Below are positions 34,460 to 43,569 of a stretch of DNA of 46,669 nt, in pieces. A program made the translations under genes and the position numbers. The DNA comes from Lachnospiraceae bacterium. Lineage in GTDB: Bacteria > Bacillota > Clostridia > Lachnospirales > Lachnospiraceae. Within the stretch, counting starts at the first letter, position 1. Each line of letters begins with the position of its first letter. Below the pieces are notes generated by a model. It was not told where the DNA came from. It was given only the letters and a program-made list of their open reading frames with translations, and made no database searches. The DNA lies in contig JAILOI010000068.1 of NCBI GenBank assembly GCA_024690885.1, positions 1-46,669 of the forward strand, given 5' to 3'.

Positions 34460-34556
34460 GCATATTTTTAAAATTTTTTCAAAAAATTTTTCTTTCTATG
34501 TTTTTGATGCAGGAATTCCGCAGAAAATCCCGCCTTCCCCCGATACAAAACAAGTC

Positions 34557-34979
34557 CTAAAGTGATATCACAACCTTAGGTTTTACGGCATCCGGAAGCT
34601 CCTTCTCATCCTTCGAAACACTCAGGACGAAGTTGGTTTCAAACTTCTCGGATAGTTCATCTAATTTTTCGATGGCCCGTACCAGTCCTTCACTGGTATC
34701 GATATAGCCGATGGTCAAAAAGCTGTCCAAAAAGATTTCTTCAATGTCGTTGTTTTGAGAAATCACACCACTTAAAAAACCAAGGAACTCGTCTGAAGAC
34801 TCAACATCATAGTCGGCCATATTAATCAGACGCACCTTGGAATCCAATTCGTACATGTGCTTTTGGTTTTTGTCCAGAAAAACAATGCTGCCCTGGGCGT
34901 TCTTCACATCCCCGCGAACGCGATCTAACAGGCGCTTGGTCTTTCCTTTGCCCTTCTCCCCTGAAATAATCTCTACCAT
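34557..34979 (-). CDS. Small P-loop NTPase of unknown function
   Basis: 140 residues from the ATG with AGGAGG nine bases upstream (a start 12 codons earlier is possible but not supported). Walker A GEKGKGKT at 7-14 right at the N-terminus; EEIFLDS (Asp85) looks like Walker B; NFVLSVSKD near 116-124 could be a sensor strand. There is no domain beyond the bare core. I recall similar Lachnospiraceae proteins being labelled PilT-like, but no pilus genes are near and the label is weak. It has its own promoter, embedded in a neighbouring hairpin. Function unknown. Confidence 0.75.
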   Translation of the reverse strand: MVEIISGEKGKGKTKRLLDRVRGDVKNAQGSIVFLDKNQKHMYELDSKVRLINMADYDVESSDEFLGFLSGVISQNNDIEEIFLDSFLTIGYIDTSEGLVRAIEKLDELSEKFETNFVLSVSKDEKELPDAVKPKVVISL

Positions 34980-35053
34980 AGCATTCCCCTCCTTTACATG
35001 TGCATTCATTTTCACTGTAATCGCTTGAAAAAGCGACGATTGCTCCTATCTAA

Positions 35054-35082
35054 ATTATAGTATATGCCGGGATAAATAACAA
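35054..35082 (-). promoter_or_regulatory. Promoter of the small P-loop NTPase gene, overlapping a hairpin
   Basis: Minus strand TTGTTA (35077-35082), 17-base spacer, TATAAT (35054-35059). The -35 box lies in the loop and the spacer in the 3' arm of the hairpin at 35061-35098. Confidence 0.65.
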
Positions 35083-35098
35083 CAAATCCCGGCATATA
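35061..35098. terminator. Hairpin after the carboxypeptidase gene, probable end of the mre operon
   Basis: TATATGCCGGGAT pairs perfectly with ATCCCGGCATATA (13 bp, 12-base loop), 16 bases after the carboxypeptidase stop codon. The minus-strand tail CTATAATTTAG is not a clean T-tract, so its strength as a terminator is uncertain. Confidence 0.6.
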
Positions 35099-35113
35099 AT
35101 TTCTGATAATTTT

Positions 35114-36106
35114 TTAATTTTCTCCAAATGTTGCAAGCAATTCACTGGTCAACAAATACAAATTATAAGGACTATCCGCACCAAAGACGACGGATATGAT
35201 CGACTCATTTCGGCTATTGGTACTATACTGCACCAGACAATACTTCGCAGCTCCGGTGGAACCGGTCTTACCGCCAATCATGTAGAAGCCGTCCGGTGAA
35301 GTTACCATATTCTTCAGGTAACGATTGGTGGTGGTCCAAGTGATGGTTGCAGACTCCCCCTTGGCATTGGTGTAATAACAATCATAAGTGACCGCATGCA
35401 GAATATCGACGAAATCCGTATACTGCACCGCAGCGTTAAACATCAAATACATATCATAAACGGTGGTGTAATGGTTTTCGTCATCCAGCCCATGGGGATT
35501 TACAAAATGGGTATTGGTTGCTCCCAAGGCTGCCGCTTCCGCGTTCATCATCTCCACAAACTCTTCTACGCTTCCACCGACGGCTTCTGCAACAGCAATC
35601 GCCGCATCATTCCCGCTCACCAAAAGCAAACCATACAACAACTGCCGTAAGGTATAAGTATCTCCCGGCTGCAGGTGCGCTACAGATGAATCAGACGCCT
35701 GATCACAGGCCAGTTCACTGATAGTGTAGCTTTTCTCTAAGTCTCCGTACTTCAGTGCAACCAAAGCCGTCATCACCTTGGTGGTGGAAGCGGGATACAA
35801 ACGCTCATGCAGATGCTGGGCATATAAAGTTGTCTTTGTATTGGCATTAAAAGCACCGGCTCCTAAGGCCACCTGGGAATCCACCTGATCCATGCCAAAA
35901 TCCGTAGCATCCGACACGCATACATCCTCAGCAAACAGCTTGGTGTCATTGGAAGACCCGGAAATAATGCCGTATTGTTCACTGCTTTCATAAAGCGAAT
36001 AATCGCCGGTCTGCTTCGAAAACCCACAACCTACCATAGAGGACATCGTAAGTATAAAAACAAGCAGGAAGGCGATGGATTTATTTATACATCTCACGCC
36101 ACTCAA
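35114..36106 (-). CDS. D-alanyl-D-alanine carboxypeptidase (low-molecular-weight PBP), lipoprotein
   Basis: 330 residues. The signal peptide ends with MVGC (Cys27), so probably a lipoprotein. Peptidase S11 motifs: SxxK as ASTTK (Ser107, Lys110), SGN at 164-166 and KTG at 280-282. It trims the terminal D-Ala of stem peptides outside the membrane. It lacks the C-terminal beta domain and amphipathic anchor of E. coli PBP5; the lipid anchor would replace it. The start is uncertain: TTG at 36106 (AGGAG close upstream) or GTG at 36097; both overlap mgsA. Last gene of the cell-shape operon. Confidence 0.9.
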   Translation of the reverse strand: MSGVRCINKSIAFLLVFILTMSSMVGCGFSKQTGDYSLYESSEQYGIISGSSNDTKLFAEDVCVSDATDFGMDQVDSQVALGAGAFNANTKTTLYAQHLHERLYPASTTKVMTALVALKYGDLEKSYTISELACDQASDSSVAHLQPGDTYTLRQLLYGLLLVSGNDAAIAVAEAVGGSVEEFVEMMNAEAAALGATNTHFVNPHGLDDENHYTTVYDMYLMFNAAVQYTDFVDILHAVTYDCYYTNAKGESATITWTTTNRYLKNMVTSPDGFYMIGGKTGSTGAAKYCLVQYSTNSRNESIISVVFGADSPYNLYLLTSELLATFGEN

Positions 36107-36476
36107 GATCTCCTCTATCCAAAGATTTCACTAACAATTCCGCCGTTGCCAAATTCGTAGCAAGGGGAATATTATGGGCATCACAAAGTCGCACGATGTT
36201 ATTCACATCGGGCTCATTGGATTTCACGCTCAACGGATCTCGCAAGAAAATCACGAGATCAATCTCATTATGTTCAATCTGGGCGCCTAACTGCTGGCAA
36301 CCACCCAAATGACCGGACAAGTATTTATGCACCGTCAAATTGGTTGCTTCCTCAACGAGACGACCGGTGGTACCGGTAGCAAACAAATGATTCTTGCTTA
36401 AAATACCACGATATGCAATGCAAAAATTCTGCATCAGCTTTTTCTTGGAATCATGTGCAACGAGTCCAATGTTCAT
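36081..36476 (-). CDS. mgsA: Methylglyoxal synthase
   Basis: 131 residues. NIGLVAHDSKK near 2-12, the phosphate-binding ATGTTG near 33-38, SGHLGGCQQLGAQI near 54-67 and FLRDPL near 77-82 with the catalytic Asp. It turns dihydroxyacetone phosphate into methylglyoxal and phosphate, a bypass used when sugar phosphates build up. Its place between rodA and a wall peptidase is a known clostridial arrangement. AGAGG precedes the start. Confidence 0.95.
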   Translation of the reverse strand: MNIGLVAHDSKKKLMQNFCIAYRGILSKNHLFATGTTGRLVEEATNLTVHKYLSGHLGGCQQLGAQIEHNEIDLVIFLRDPLSVKSNEPDVNNIVRLCDAHNIPLATNLATAELLVKSLDRGDLEWREMYK

Positions 36477-36493
36477 GAAAACACCTCTTTCTT

Positions 36494-37597
36494 CTAGTAT
36501 TTCTTGGCTTGTAACGAAACATTTAGAACGAAGCCAATACCTCCATATAAAGTGACTAAAGATGTTAAACCGTAACTAACAAACGGAAGCGGCAAACCGG
36601 TATTCGGAAACAAGCCGGTAACAACACAAATATTAACGAATCCCTGGAATCCAATAATGGCGGCAATACCGACACAAATCAGCTGACCGCTTAAGTCTCT
36701 GGCTTTCTTCGCCACCTTGATGCATTCTAACGAAATCAAAAACAACAACGCCACAATCACAATAGAGCCAATAAAACCTAACTCCTCTCCCGCTACCGCA
36801 AAAATGAAATCCGTCTGCGGCTCGGAAATAAAGTTTCCGTTCTTTACGGAATCCGCACTGTTATTATAAAGGCCCTTGCCCAATAACTGACCGGATCCGA
36901 TGGCCATAATGGAATTCTGCTGCTGGTAGGAAGATTCCGGATAATCCTCCGGACGAAGCCACGCCAAAATACGAAGCATCTGATAGCCGTTCAAAAAGGA
37001 GATTCCACGCTTGGCAATCAAGAATAAGAAAATGCCAATAGACGGAATACTGATTCCCAGGGCCCAACCCACCAGTTTATAACTAAGTCCGGCAAAAAAC
37101 ATCATAGCGGCAATCACCATGAAGGTTACGATTGTGGTAGACAAATCCGGCTCTTTCACAATTAAAAGCAATGGAATCGCAGCCAAAGCCGCGGTAATAC
37201 ACAAACGCTTCGGCGAGTTTAACTCCTCTTCGTACTGCATCAAATACCAGGCAAAAAACAACACCAGTAAAACCTTGGCAGCTTCCGAAGGCTGGAAACG
37301 TAGAAATCCCAAATCAATCCAACGAGTCGCTCCCTTAGTATTATCGCCTAAAACCAGAACAGAAAGCAACAGTAAATTCGTGCCGGCATAATATACCCAT
37401 GGGAATTTCAATATAAACTCATAGTCAAACAAGGACACCGTAAACATTGCAGCCAATCCCAGTACCATACCTAAGATTTGCTTGTTCTGATAATCTGAAT
37501 TTGCACTTCCGATGATAAAAATGCCAATAATCGTAAGTACCAGCACATAAATAACCAGAAGCATATCATAATTTCGAAACCGATAATTGTGAAACAT
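36494..37597 (-). CDS. rodA: Peptidoglycan glycosyltransferase RodA (SEDS family)
   Basis: 367 residues, about ten membrane segments. SEDS motifs: KGATRWIDLGFLRFQPSE near 97-114 and the C-terminal TGLPLPFVSYGLTSL near 335-350; the large loop holds the conserved QQQNSIMAIGSG region. It polymerises lipid II for lateral wall growth with PBP2. The start lies 2 bases after the minC stop and has no good SD, so translation is probably coupled to minC. In many relatives minD and minE lie between minC and rodA; here they do not. Confidence 0.92.
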   Translation of the reverse strand: MFHNYRFRNYDMLLVIYVLVLTIIGIFIIGSANSDYQNKQILGMVLGLAAMFTVSLFDYEFILKFPWVYYAGTNLLLLSVLVLGDNTKGATRWIDLGFLRFQPSEAAKVLLVLFFAWYLMQYEEELNSPKRLCITAALAAIPLLLIVKEPDLSTTIVTFMVIAAMMFFAGLSYKLVGWALGISIPSIGIFLFLIAKRGISFLNGYQMLRILAWLRPEDYPESSYQQQNSIMAIGSGQLLGKGLYNNSADSVKNGNFISEPQTDFIFAVAGEELGFIGSIVIVALLFLISLECIKVAKKARDLSGQLICVGIAAIIGFQGFVNICVVTGLFPNTGLPLPFVSYGLTSLVTLYGGIGFVLNVSLQAKKY

Positions 37598-37599
37598 AG

Positions 37600-38283
37600 T
37601 TAGGTCAAATGCTCCTTAAAAATACCACGGTTAATAGGTTCACAAGTAAGTGTATCATCATATACAGCGATGGCTAACGCCTCCGAATGATTCTCGTTCT
37701 TACGGAACAAGGAACGCTTCGGCTTGGCCACCTCGCAAGAACCGGTATGGGTTCCGATGGAAACCTCTCGTCCATCGTAGCATCCGGCAATGATATAGCA
37801 GGCATCCTCATTGGGATAACCGGCATGTACCTCCCCAAGTAAGGCGCCATAAATAATCACATTGCCACCGGCTTTCACCGTTGCCCCATCCTTAATATCT
37901 CCTAAGACAACCAGACTTTGTTCCGTTTCAAACACCGTATCCGATTTAATGGAACCGGTGACGATACGGGCATTCTCATAAATCTGATCAAAATAAAAGC
38001 GATCGATTTTCCCTTGCATCCGAATGTCCTTCAGCTGGTTATCTTCCTCAATCAAAATAATATGAATGGAAGAATTCAGTTCAATGGCTTCCACAATCAC
38101 AGCCACTTCCTGATTGGATAATTCCCGTCCGCTGATGGTCAAAATCAAGGACGCATCGCCAAAAAAGTCCTTTGCTGTCGCAAACTTTGTGCAGATGTCC
38201 TTTACTAAATGTTCGAAAGAAATCTCACTGTCCAAAATCAAAGTAATGCCATGGGTATTACTTTTAATTGTACATGATTCCAT
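37600..38283 (-). CDS. minC: MinC-like septum site-determining protein, MinD-binding motif altered
   Basis: 227 residues from the ATG with AGGAG upstream (an ATG three codons earlier sits on that SD). N-terminal FtsZ-inhibiting domain (about 1-100), then the C-terminal beta-helix with VVLGDIKDGATVKAGGNVIIYGALLGEVHAG in part (about 128-155), clear MinC features. The family's RSGQ motif, needed for MinD binding in E. coli, reads KSDT here (113-116), and the PTQLRI region is also diverged. minD and minE are missing next to it. It may block FtsZ without Min oscillation, or have another role. Confidence 0.85.
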   Translation of the reverse strand: MESCTIKSNTHGITLILDSEISFEHLVKDICTKFATAKDFFGDASLILTISGRELSNQEVAVIVEAIELNSSIHIILIEEDNQLKDIRMQGKIDRFYFDQIYENARIVTGSIKSDTVFETEQSLVVLGDIKDGATVKAGGNVIIYGALLGEVHAGYPNEDACYIIAGCYDGREVSIGTHTGSCEVAKPKRSLFRKNENHSEALAIAVYDDTLTCEPINRGIFKEHLT

Positions 38284-38298
38284 GTTCCTCATCTCCTC

Positions 38299-41172
38299 TT
38301 AATCCGTGGTCGCATTGGTCGTCGTAACTGAGTTTGCCTGACCGTTAAGTACATCCAGCGATGTCTGAACATTAAAATATACACCAATAATATCACGGGA
38401 AACATTGGCCGCATGGTTTGATGTATAACCAAATGCAATACGGCTAGCTACCGCGATTTCCGGGTTGTCATAAGGGGCATAACCAATAAACAGTGCATGG
38501 TTTGGCCTGGTCCGCGCTTGCTGTGCCGTACCGGTCTTACCTGCAACAGCAATCGGGAAATCATCATAATAGCTTAAGTTCTCAACCACCATACGCATAC
38601 CGGAATGAATGGCATTCCATTCGAGAGAATCCAATGCATCCACATGATTCTTCACATCTGCCTGATAGCTTGCAATGGTCTCACCCTTGTCATCGGTTAC
38701 ATGATCCAACAAGGTTAGGTTATAGACCGTACCTCCATTGGCAACTGCGGTTGCATACCGAGCCAAAGAAATGGTGGTAAAGTTGTTATCGGACTGTCCG
38801 ATGGCAGCCATAACCGGATACTCCGTCGCAATCTTCGGTGCGGACTCCTCAATTTCAATACCGGTCTTGTCGTTTAAACCAAACATCTTGGCATAGGTCT
38901 GGATGGCTTCTATACCCTTGGCATCATCGTAATCATTGCCACCGGCCAGGCGCCATCCCACTTCGTAAAAGAAGTAGTTACAAGAATCACGAATGGCTTC
39001 CGATACATTGATGGAACCATGGTTGCTCGGATACGCCCAACATTTTGGTTTATTGGAAACCTTAGTAAAAATTCCCTCATCCAAAATCTCTGTGGACGGA
39101 TCAATGACACCCTCCACCATACCGGCCGTTGCACTGACCGGCTTAAAGGTAGAACCCGGTGCCGTACGCTGCTGGGTTGCATAATTATAAAGCGGGTTGG
39201 ACTGATTCACGTTCAAGTATGCATAGTAGGAAGAATCGGAAGCAGCCAAACGGTTGTTATCATAACCCGGGTAAGAGACACAAGCCAAAACCTCACCGGT
39301 TTGGGAATTAATAACGACAGAAGAACCGGTACATGGATCCAACGCCAACTGAGCCGGCGTAATTTCCAGATTCTTAATCTTCTCGCGTAAGAAGTTATAA
39401 GCACTGCCACCCTGGGATAAGCTGGCATAGGCCTTCTCATCCATTTCCAAAACTCCCTGGTCAAACAGAATTACACAAAGCTGAGAGCCACTGATTTGAT
39501 CCTGCAAAATCGCATAATAATATACCTGCTTTTCAAATCCCGGGTCAGCATCCAACGCTTCTAAAATATGAGCCACCAATGAATCATAGATTTCATTGGT
39601 ATCCACATACTTGGCACTTTCCGCAAACTTGGTAATATCAATCCAATTCTTCTCGATGCAATACAACAGATATTCGTTAACAGATAATTCTTCGTTCATC
39701 CATTTCATCTGTGTCTCATCGTTGTTATCGATGGCGTCCGCATCTAAGATACCTTCACTTTTAAGCATCTTGACAATGTAGGTCATATAGTTCTGATATT
39801 CATCCTCTAACTGGGAATAAACCACCGGATTGGAGGAATTCAATAAATTGGATAATTCCTGGAATACCGAGCGTTCCTTGGAATGATAGGCGGATAACAC
39901 CGTCTTCTCCATGGCAGACGCATCAGCCGATTCAAAATGATCCGTTTGAATCAGGCTATTATTTACCAGAGCAAAGTACACGTCATAAATCGGGATGATG
40001 ATATCCGGATCTGTATCGTCCTCTGCCACCTTGTATTCTTTGATGTTTTGAATTTTGGAATAGACGATACCAGCAATCTCCTGTTCCAAAATATGATAAG
40101 CGGAAATCTGGAGGTTCTTATCAATGGATAGATACACATCTCCACCGGCAATCGGGTCCGTATGGTCCGTCATCTCAATCAAATTACCAATGCTATCCAC
40201 ATATACGGTCTGAGAACCCTTGGTACCACTCAGGTAAGCATTCATGCTCTGCTCAATGCCGGCTTTACCAATCACGTCGTTTAACGTAACCGAATCATCC
40301 TCTTCTACCATGGCGTTGTACTCATCCGTAGAAATCTTACCGGTATAGCCGATGATACTGGAAAATGCCTCTGCATTCTCATAACAACGCATGGTCTTCT
40401 CCTCGATTTCAACGCCCACCAGTTCATTCTTATTCTCCATCACGTAGGCAACCGTAGACGCATTGACATCCGTTGCAATGGTGGTGGCAATATACTTCTG
40501 GTAGCTGTTGAGGCCCATGTTATAACGAATCACCGCAATCTTATAGCGCATCGCCTCCGAATACTGATCGGAAACATTGTAACGATCCTCGCTATACAAG
40601 TACTTCATGATGTCATCCGCAGAAGCATCCGCCTCATTCTTGCCGATTGTTTCGTTGTACTTCATATCATTGATGCTGGCATAGCCAAATACATCCGCAC
40701 GGAAACGCTGCAAAGAAACACCGGTGGCCGTAAAAGAGTAAGCACCGATGGAATCCATTACGATACCGAAAGTCACATTCAAGGAATCGCCGTTCTTCTC
40801 AATATTCGAGATTAACTGATAAAGTTCCTCGTTCAGTGCTTCATTCTTCTCACGACGGGAAGAATAACTGCCGGAATCCTCGATGGTCACTGCATAAGCC
40901 AACTTATTATAGGCTAGAAGTTCACCATTGCGATCATAGATATTACCACGGGTTGCATCAATTTTCTCTTTGCGTTCGATACGCAAATTATAGTTCTGCT
41001 GAAAATCCTCACCACGGAGAATCTGTAATACGAATAAACGCAAAATCAGAATGCATGCGAAAAAAACCAACAATGCCTGCAGCACTCTCAGTCGGGAAGA
41101 TAAAAATTTGTCCAACAGTTCACGTAGATTCTCACCCAATTTTGCGATTTCCTCTCTTACTATCCGTTTCAT
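38299..41172 (-). CDS. mrdA: Penicillin-binding protein 2 (elongation transpeptidase) with a large insertion
   Basis: 957 residues, much longer than the usual 600-720. One membrane helix (about 31-52), dimerisation domain (ATRGNIYDRNG near 73-83), and transpeptidase domain with STFK (Ser674, Lys677), SCN (730-732) and KTG (879-881). About 240 residues (near 370-612), charged and partly helical, lie between the LSIDKNLQ strand and the GSSVVINSQTGEVLA strand, which are close together in typical PBP2. Works with RodA in side-wall synthesis. It overlaps mreD by 41 bases; SD GGAAG. Confidence 0.93.
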   Translation of the reverse strand: MKRIVREEIAKLGENLRELLDKFLSSRLRVLQALLVFFACILILRLFVLQILRGEDFQQNYNLRIERKEKIDATRGNIYDRNGELLAYNKLAYAVTIEDSGSYSSRREKNEALNEELYQLISNIEKNGDSLNVTFGIVMDSIGAYSFTATGVSLQRFRADVFGYASINDMKYNETIGKNEADASADDIMKYLYSEDRYNVSDQYSEAMRYKIAVIRYNMGLNSYQKYIATTIATDVNASTVAYVMENKNELVGVEIEEKTMRCYENAEAFSSIIGYTGKISTDEYNAMVEEDDSVTLNDVIGKAGIEQSMNAYLSGTKGSQTVYVDSIGNLIEMTDHTDPIAGGDVYLSIDKNLQISAYHILEQEIAGIVYSKIQNIKEYKVAEDDTDPDIIIPIYDVYFALVNNSLIQTDHFESADASAMEKTVLSAYHSKERSVFQELSNLLNSSNPVVYSQLEDEYQNYMTYIVKMLKSEGILDADAIDNNDETQMKWMNEELSVNEYLLYCIEKNWIDITKFAESAKYVDTNEIYDSLVAHILEALDADPGFEKQVYYYAILQDQISGSQLCVILFDQGVLEMDEKAYASLSQGGSAYNFLREKIKNLEITPAQLALDPCTGSSVVINSQTGEVLACVSYPGYDNNRLAASDSSYYAYLNVNQSNPLYNYATQQRTAPGSTFKPVSATAGMVEGVIDPSTEILDEGIFTKVSNKPKCWAYPSNHGSINVSEAIRDSCNYFFYEVGWRLAGGNDYDDAKGIEAIQTYAKMFGLNDKTGIEIEESAPKIATEYPVMAAIGQSDNNFTTISLARYATAVANGGTVYNLTLLDHVTDDKGETIASYQADVKNHVDALDSLEWNAIHSGMRMVVENLSYYDDFPIAVAGKTGTAQQARTRPNHALFIGYAPYDNPEIAVASRIAFGYTSNHAANVSRDIIGVYFNVQTSLDVLNGQANSVTTTNATTD

Positions 41173-41671
41173 CCATCTTCCGAATCATATATTCCAGACA
41201 GAAGTACAACGGAATTGTCACGCAGATGGTATACACCATCTCCGGCATCATAATATTCATAAAGTAAAATCCAATGTCCATACGGGAACGACGCAAAAAC
41301 ATGCTGACATAGACAAACAATCCATACAGCAAATCGCTGATTCCCACAAACAACAGAGGCAGTTTCATATCATCGCCGAAAAACAGCTTTCGAAACAGCC
41401 CATTCAGATAACCAATCAATAAGAACAACAACCCATATAATCCAAACAGGGAGCTGTTAAATAAATCCAATAAAATACCACAGCTAAAGCCGACAACGCC
41501 GCCCAACCGACGACCTTTTAAAAAGCCAAAACCACTGGTAATGATAATCAAAACATTAGGAACAACGCCGGCAATTTCCATACGGGAAAACACACTTGTC
41601 TGCAACAAAAAACAGGCAAATATCGTAAGAGCGATAATAATCACACGGCGTATTATAATTCGCATCTCCAT
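41132..41671 (-). CDS. mreD: Rod shape-determining protein MreD
   Basis: 179 residues, five or six membrane helices, following mreC by 2 bases. GFLKGRRLGGVVGFSCGILLDLF in part (about 49-71) is the part most like MreD. It is poorly conserved in sequence across the family, so the call relies partly on position between mreC and mrdA. It belongs to the elongasome at the membrane. Its 3' end overlaps mrdA by 41 bases. Confidence 0.9.
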   Translation of the reverse strand: MEMRIIIRRVIIIALTIFACFLLQTSVFSRMEIAGVVPNVLIIITSGFGFLKGRRLGGVVGFSCGILLDLFNSSLFGLYGLLFLLIGYLNGLFRKLFFGDDMKLPLLFVGISDLLYGLFVYVSMFLRRSRMDIGFYFMNIMMPEMVYTICVTIPLYFCLEYMIRKMDETDSKRGNRKIG

Positions 41672-41673
41672 AA

Positions 41674-42525
41674 CTACTCACCTGTTTCCTTCACCTGCAA
41701 AATGACAAGTACATCTGTTAAATGACGAAAATCAACAACAGGCGTAATTGTACCGGATTTTGTAAGGCCATTCTCGTCTTCCTCAATCTGGTCGATATAG
41801 CCAATCAAAATACCCTGCAAATACTTATTACTGATATTTGAAGTCACCACGGAATCCCCGGCGACCACGTTTCCTTCCGGATCCTCTAATTTCGAAAGGG
41901 TAATCATATTCTTCTCTGTCATGGTCTGTAAATTACCGGAAATAATACACTGATCCTCCGTCGATAACACCATGGCACTAACATTGTTTGTATCATCAAT
42001 GATGGCACGAACCACCGCATAATTACTACCCACATCCGTAACAATACCGGCCAATCCGCCACCGGCAATGACATTCATATTGACCTTGATGCCATCCTTG
42101 GAACCCTTGTCAATGGTGAAGGTATTAAACCAGTTACTGGTACCTCGGGCAATGACATGAGCTCCGGTGGTCTCGTATTCGGAATAGGTTTGAGACAATG
42201 CAAACAACTCCTGGAGTTCTTCCAACTCACTCTGCTGTAATTGGGTCTTGGTTAACTGGTTGGTTAACCGCTCCACCTCTGCCTGTAACTCAGCGTTCTC
42301 TGCAATCAGCTCCTGCTTCGTTTTCGCATCTGCAGAAGAAACGGAAACCGAGCTTCCAATCAAATCAATGCCGCGCTGCATCGGAACAAATACGTAATCT
42401 GCCACAATCTGCAGCGGACCTCCGGAAAAACCGGTTGCATAGCTGACAAACAAGAAAACCACACAGATGATGCCTAAAATAATCAATATGAACTTGCTTG
42501 GAATTCCGGAACGACTGCCTCGCAT
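41674..42525 (-). CDS. mreC: Rod shape-determining protein MreC
   Basis: 283 residues: a membrane helix (about 12-31), a coiled coil (about 65-110, ENAELQAEVERLTNQL) and two beta domains (about 120-275) with GSKDGIKVNMNVIAGGGLAG in part, typical of MreC. It links cytoplasmic MreB to PBP2 outside. Located 18 bases after mreB; SD GAGG. Confidence 0.94.
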   Translation of the reverse strand: MRGSRSGIPSKFILIILGIICVVFLFVSYATGFSGGPLQIVADYVFVPMQRGIDLIGSSVSVSSADAKTKQELIAENAELQAEVERLTNQLTKTQLQQSELEELQELFALSQTYSEYETTGAHVIARGTSNWFNTFTIDKGSKDGIKVNMNVIAGGGLAGIVTDVGSNYAVVRAIIDDTNNVSAMVLSTEDQCIISGNLQTMTEKNMITLSKLEDPEGNVVAGDSVVTSNISNKYLQGILIGYIDQIEEDENGLTKSGTITPVVDFRHLTDVLVILQVKETGE

Positions 42526-42543
42526 ACCTGTTACATCCTCACA

Positions 42544-43557
42544 CTAACTAAAAATTCGACTCTTCATGGTGTATCCGAACCGATGGAATTTCTCGTCGGA
42601 CAATACCTTATCTAACCCACGAGCAACGGTTTCTTCCCCGTACTCGGAAACATTCATTTTGATATTGGTGACACCGGCAAAAAACTCCGCGATGTCCGCA
42701 ATATTGGATCCGCCTCCGGTAATATAAATACCGGAATGTACGATATCCTTGGCCAATTCCGGTGGTACCTTTTCAAGAATCATCTTGATATTGGTAGCCA
42801 AGGTATTCAAATCATCCCGAATACCCTCATATACCACCTGAGAATCAATGGTCATCTCAATCGGCAAACCACTGACCACATCACGACCAACGATGGTCAT
42901 CGAGGTTCCCTGTCCCTTCAAAGCAGAACCGATGGTCTCCTTCAACGCCTTCGCTGTCTTACGACCAATCACCAAATTAAACTTCCGCTTCAGATAGGTC
43001 ACGATGGAATCATCCAAACGATTTCCACCATAAGGAAGCAAATTACTGATGACCAAACCACCAAGAGAAATAACGGAAATCTCTGTGGTGTCCGCACCCA
43101 TATCCACCACCATCACACCGGTGGGTTCGGTAATATCAATGTCCATACCCATGGCATCTGCCAACGGCTTCTCGCACAAACGAATGGATCTGGCCTTGAT
43201 TTTGGTCTTGGCAAACATATCATAGAATGCCTTCTTCTCCACCTCGGTGATATCCGTTGGAACGGCAATGACAATGTCTGCGCCCTTGAGTTTCGCACTC
43301 ATACGGTTTTCCAAAATCTCCAACAGCATGGTCTGCATATTATCAAAATCTGCAATCACGCCATTGATAATCGGGAAGGATACTTGGATGGTATCCGGAG
43401 CCTTCTCGTACATGGAATAAGCCTCATCGCCGTATGCATACATACGATCGGAATCTACAATTGCAATGGTGTTTTTCTCATTCACCACCTTGCCGGTGGA
43501 ACGATCGAAAATCTTCAGATTTCCGGTACCCATATCAATGCCATAACCACTAATCAT
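42544..43557 (-). CDS. mreB: Rod shape-determining protein MreB
   Basis: 337 residues, actin fold. Phosphate 1 GIDMGTGNLKIF near 5-16, phosphate 2 VVDMGADTTEISVIS near 149-163, adenosine-binding GIYITGGGSN near 276-285. ATP-dependent filaments under the membrane guide wall synthesis. It heads the mreBCD set after radC, with AGAGGG as SD. Confidence 0.94.
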   Translation of the reverse strand: MISGYGIDMGTGNLKIFDRSTGKVVNEKNTIAIVDSDRMYAYGDEAYSMYEKAPDTIQVSFPIINGVIADFDNMQTMLLEILENRMSAKLKGADIVIAVPTDITEVEKKAFYDMFAKTKIKARSIRLCEKPLADAMGMDIDITEPTGVMVVDMGADTTEISVISLGGLVISNLLPYGGNRLDDSIVTYLKRKFNLVIGRKTAKALKETIGSALKGQGTSMTIVGRDVVSGLPIEMTIDSQVVYEGIRDDLNTLATNIKMILEKVPPELAKDIVHSGIYITGGGSNIADIAEFFAGVTNIKMNVSEYGEETVARGLDKVLSDEKFHRFGYTMKSRIFS

Positions 43558-43569
43558 CTTCTTTTCCCT

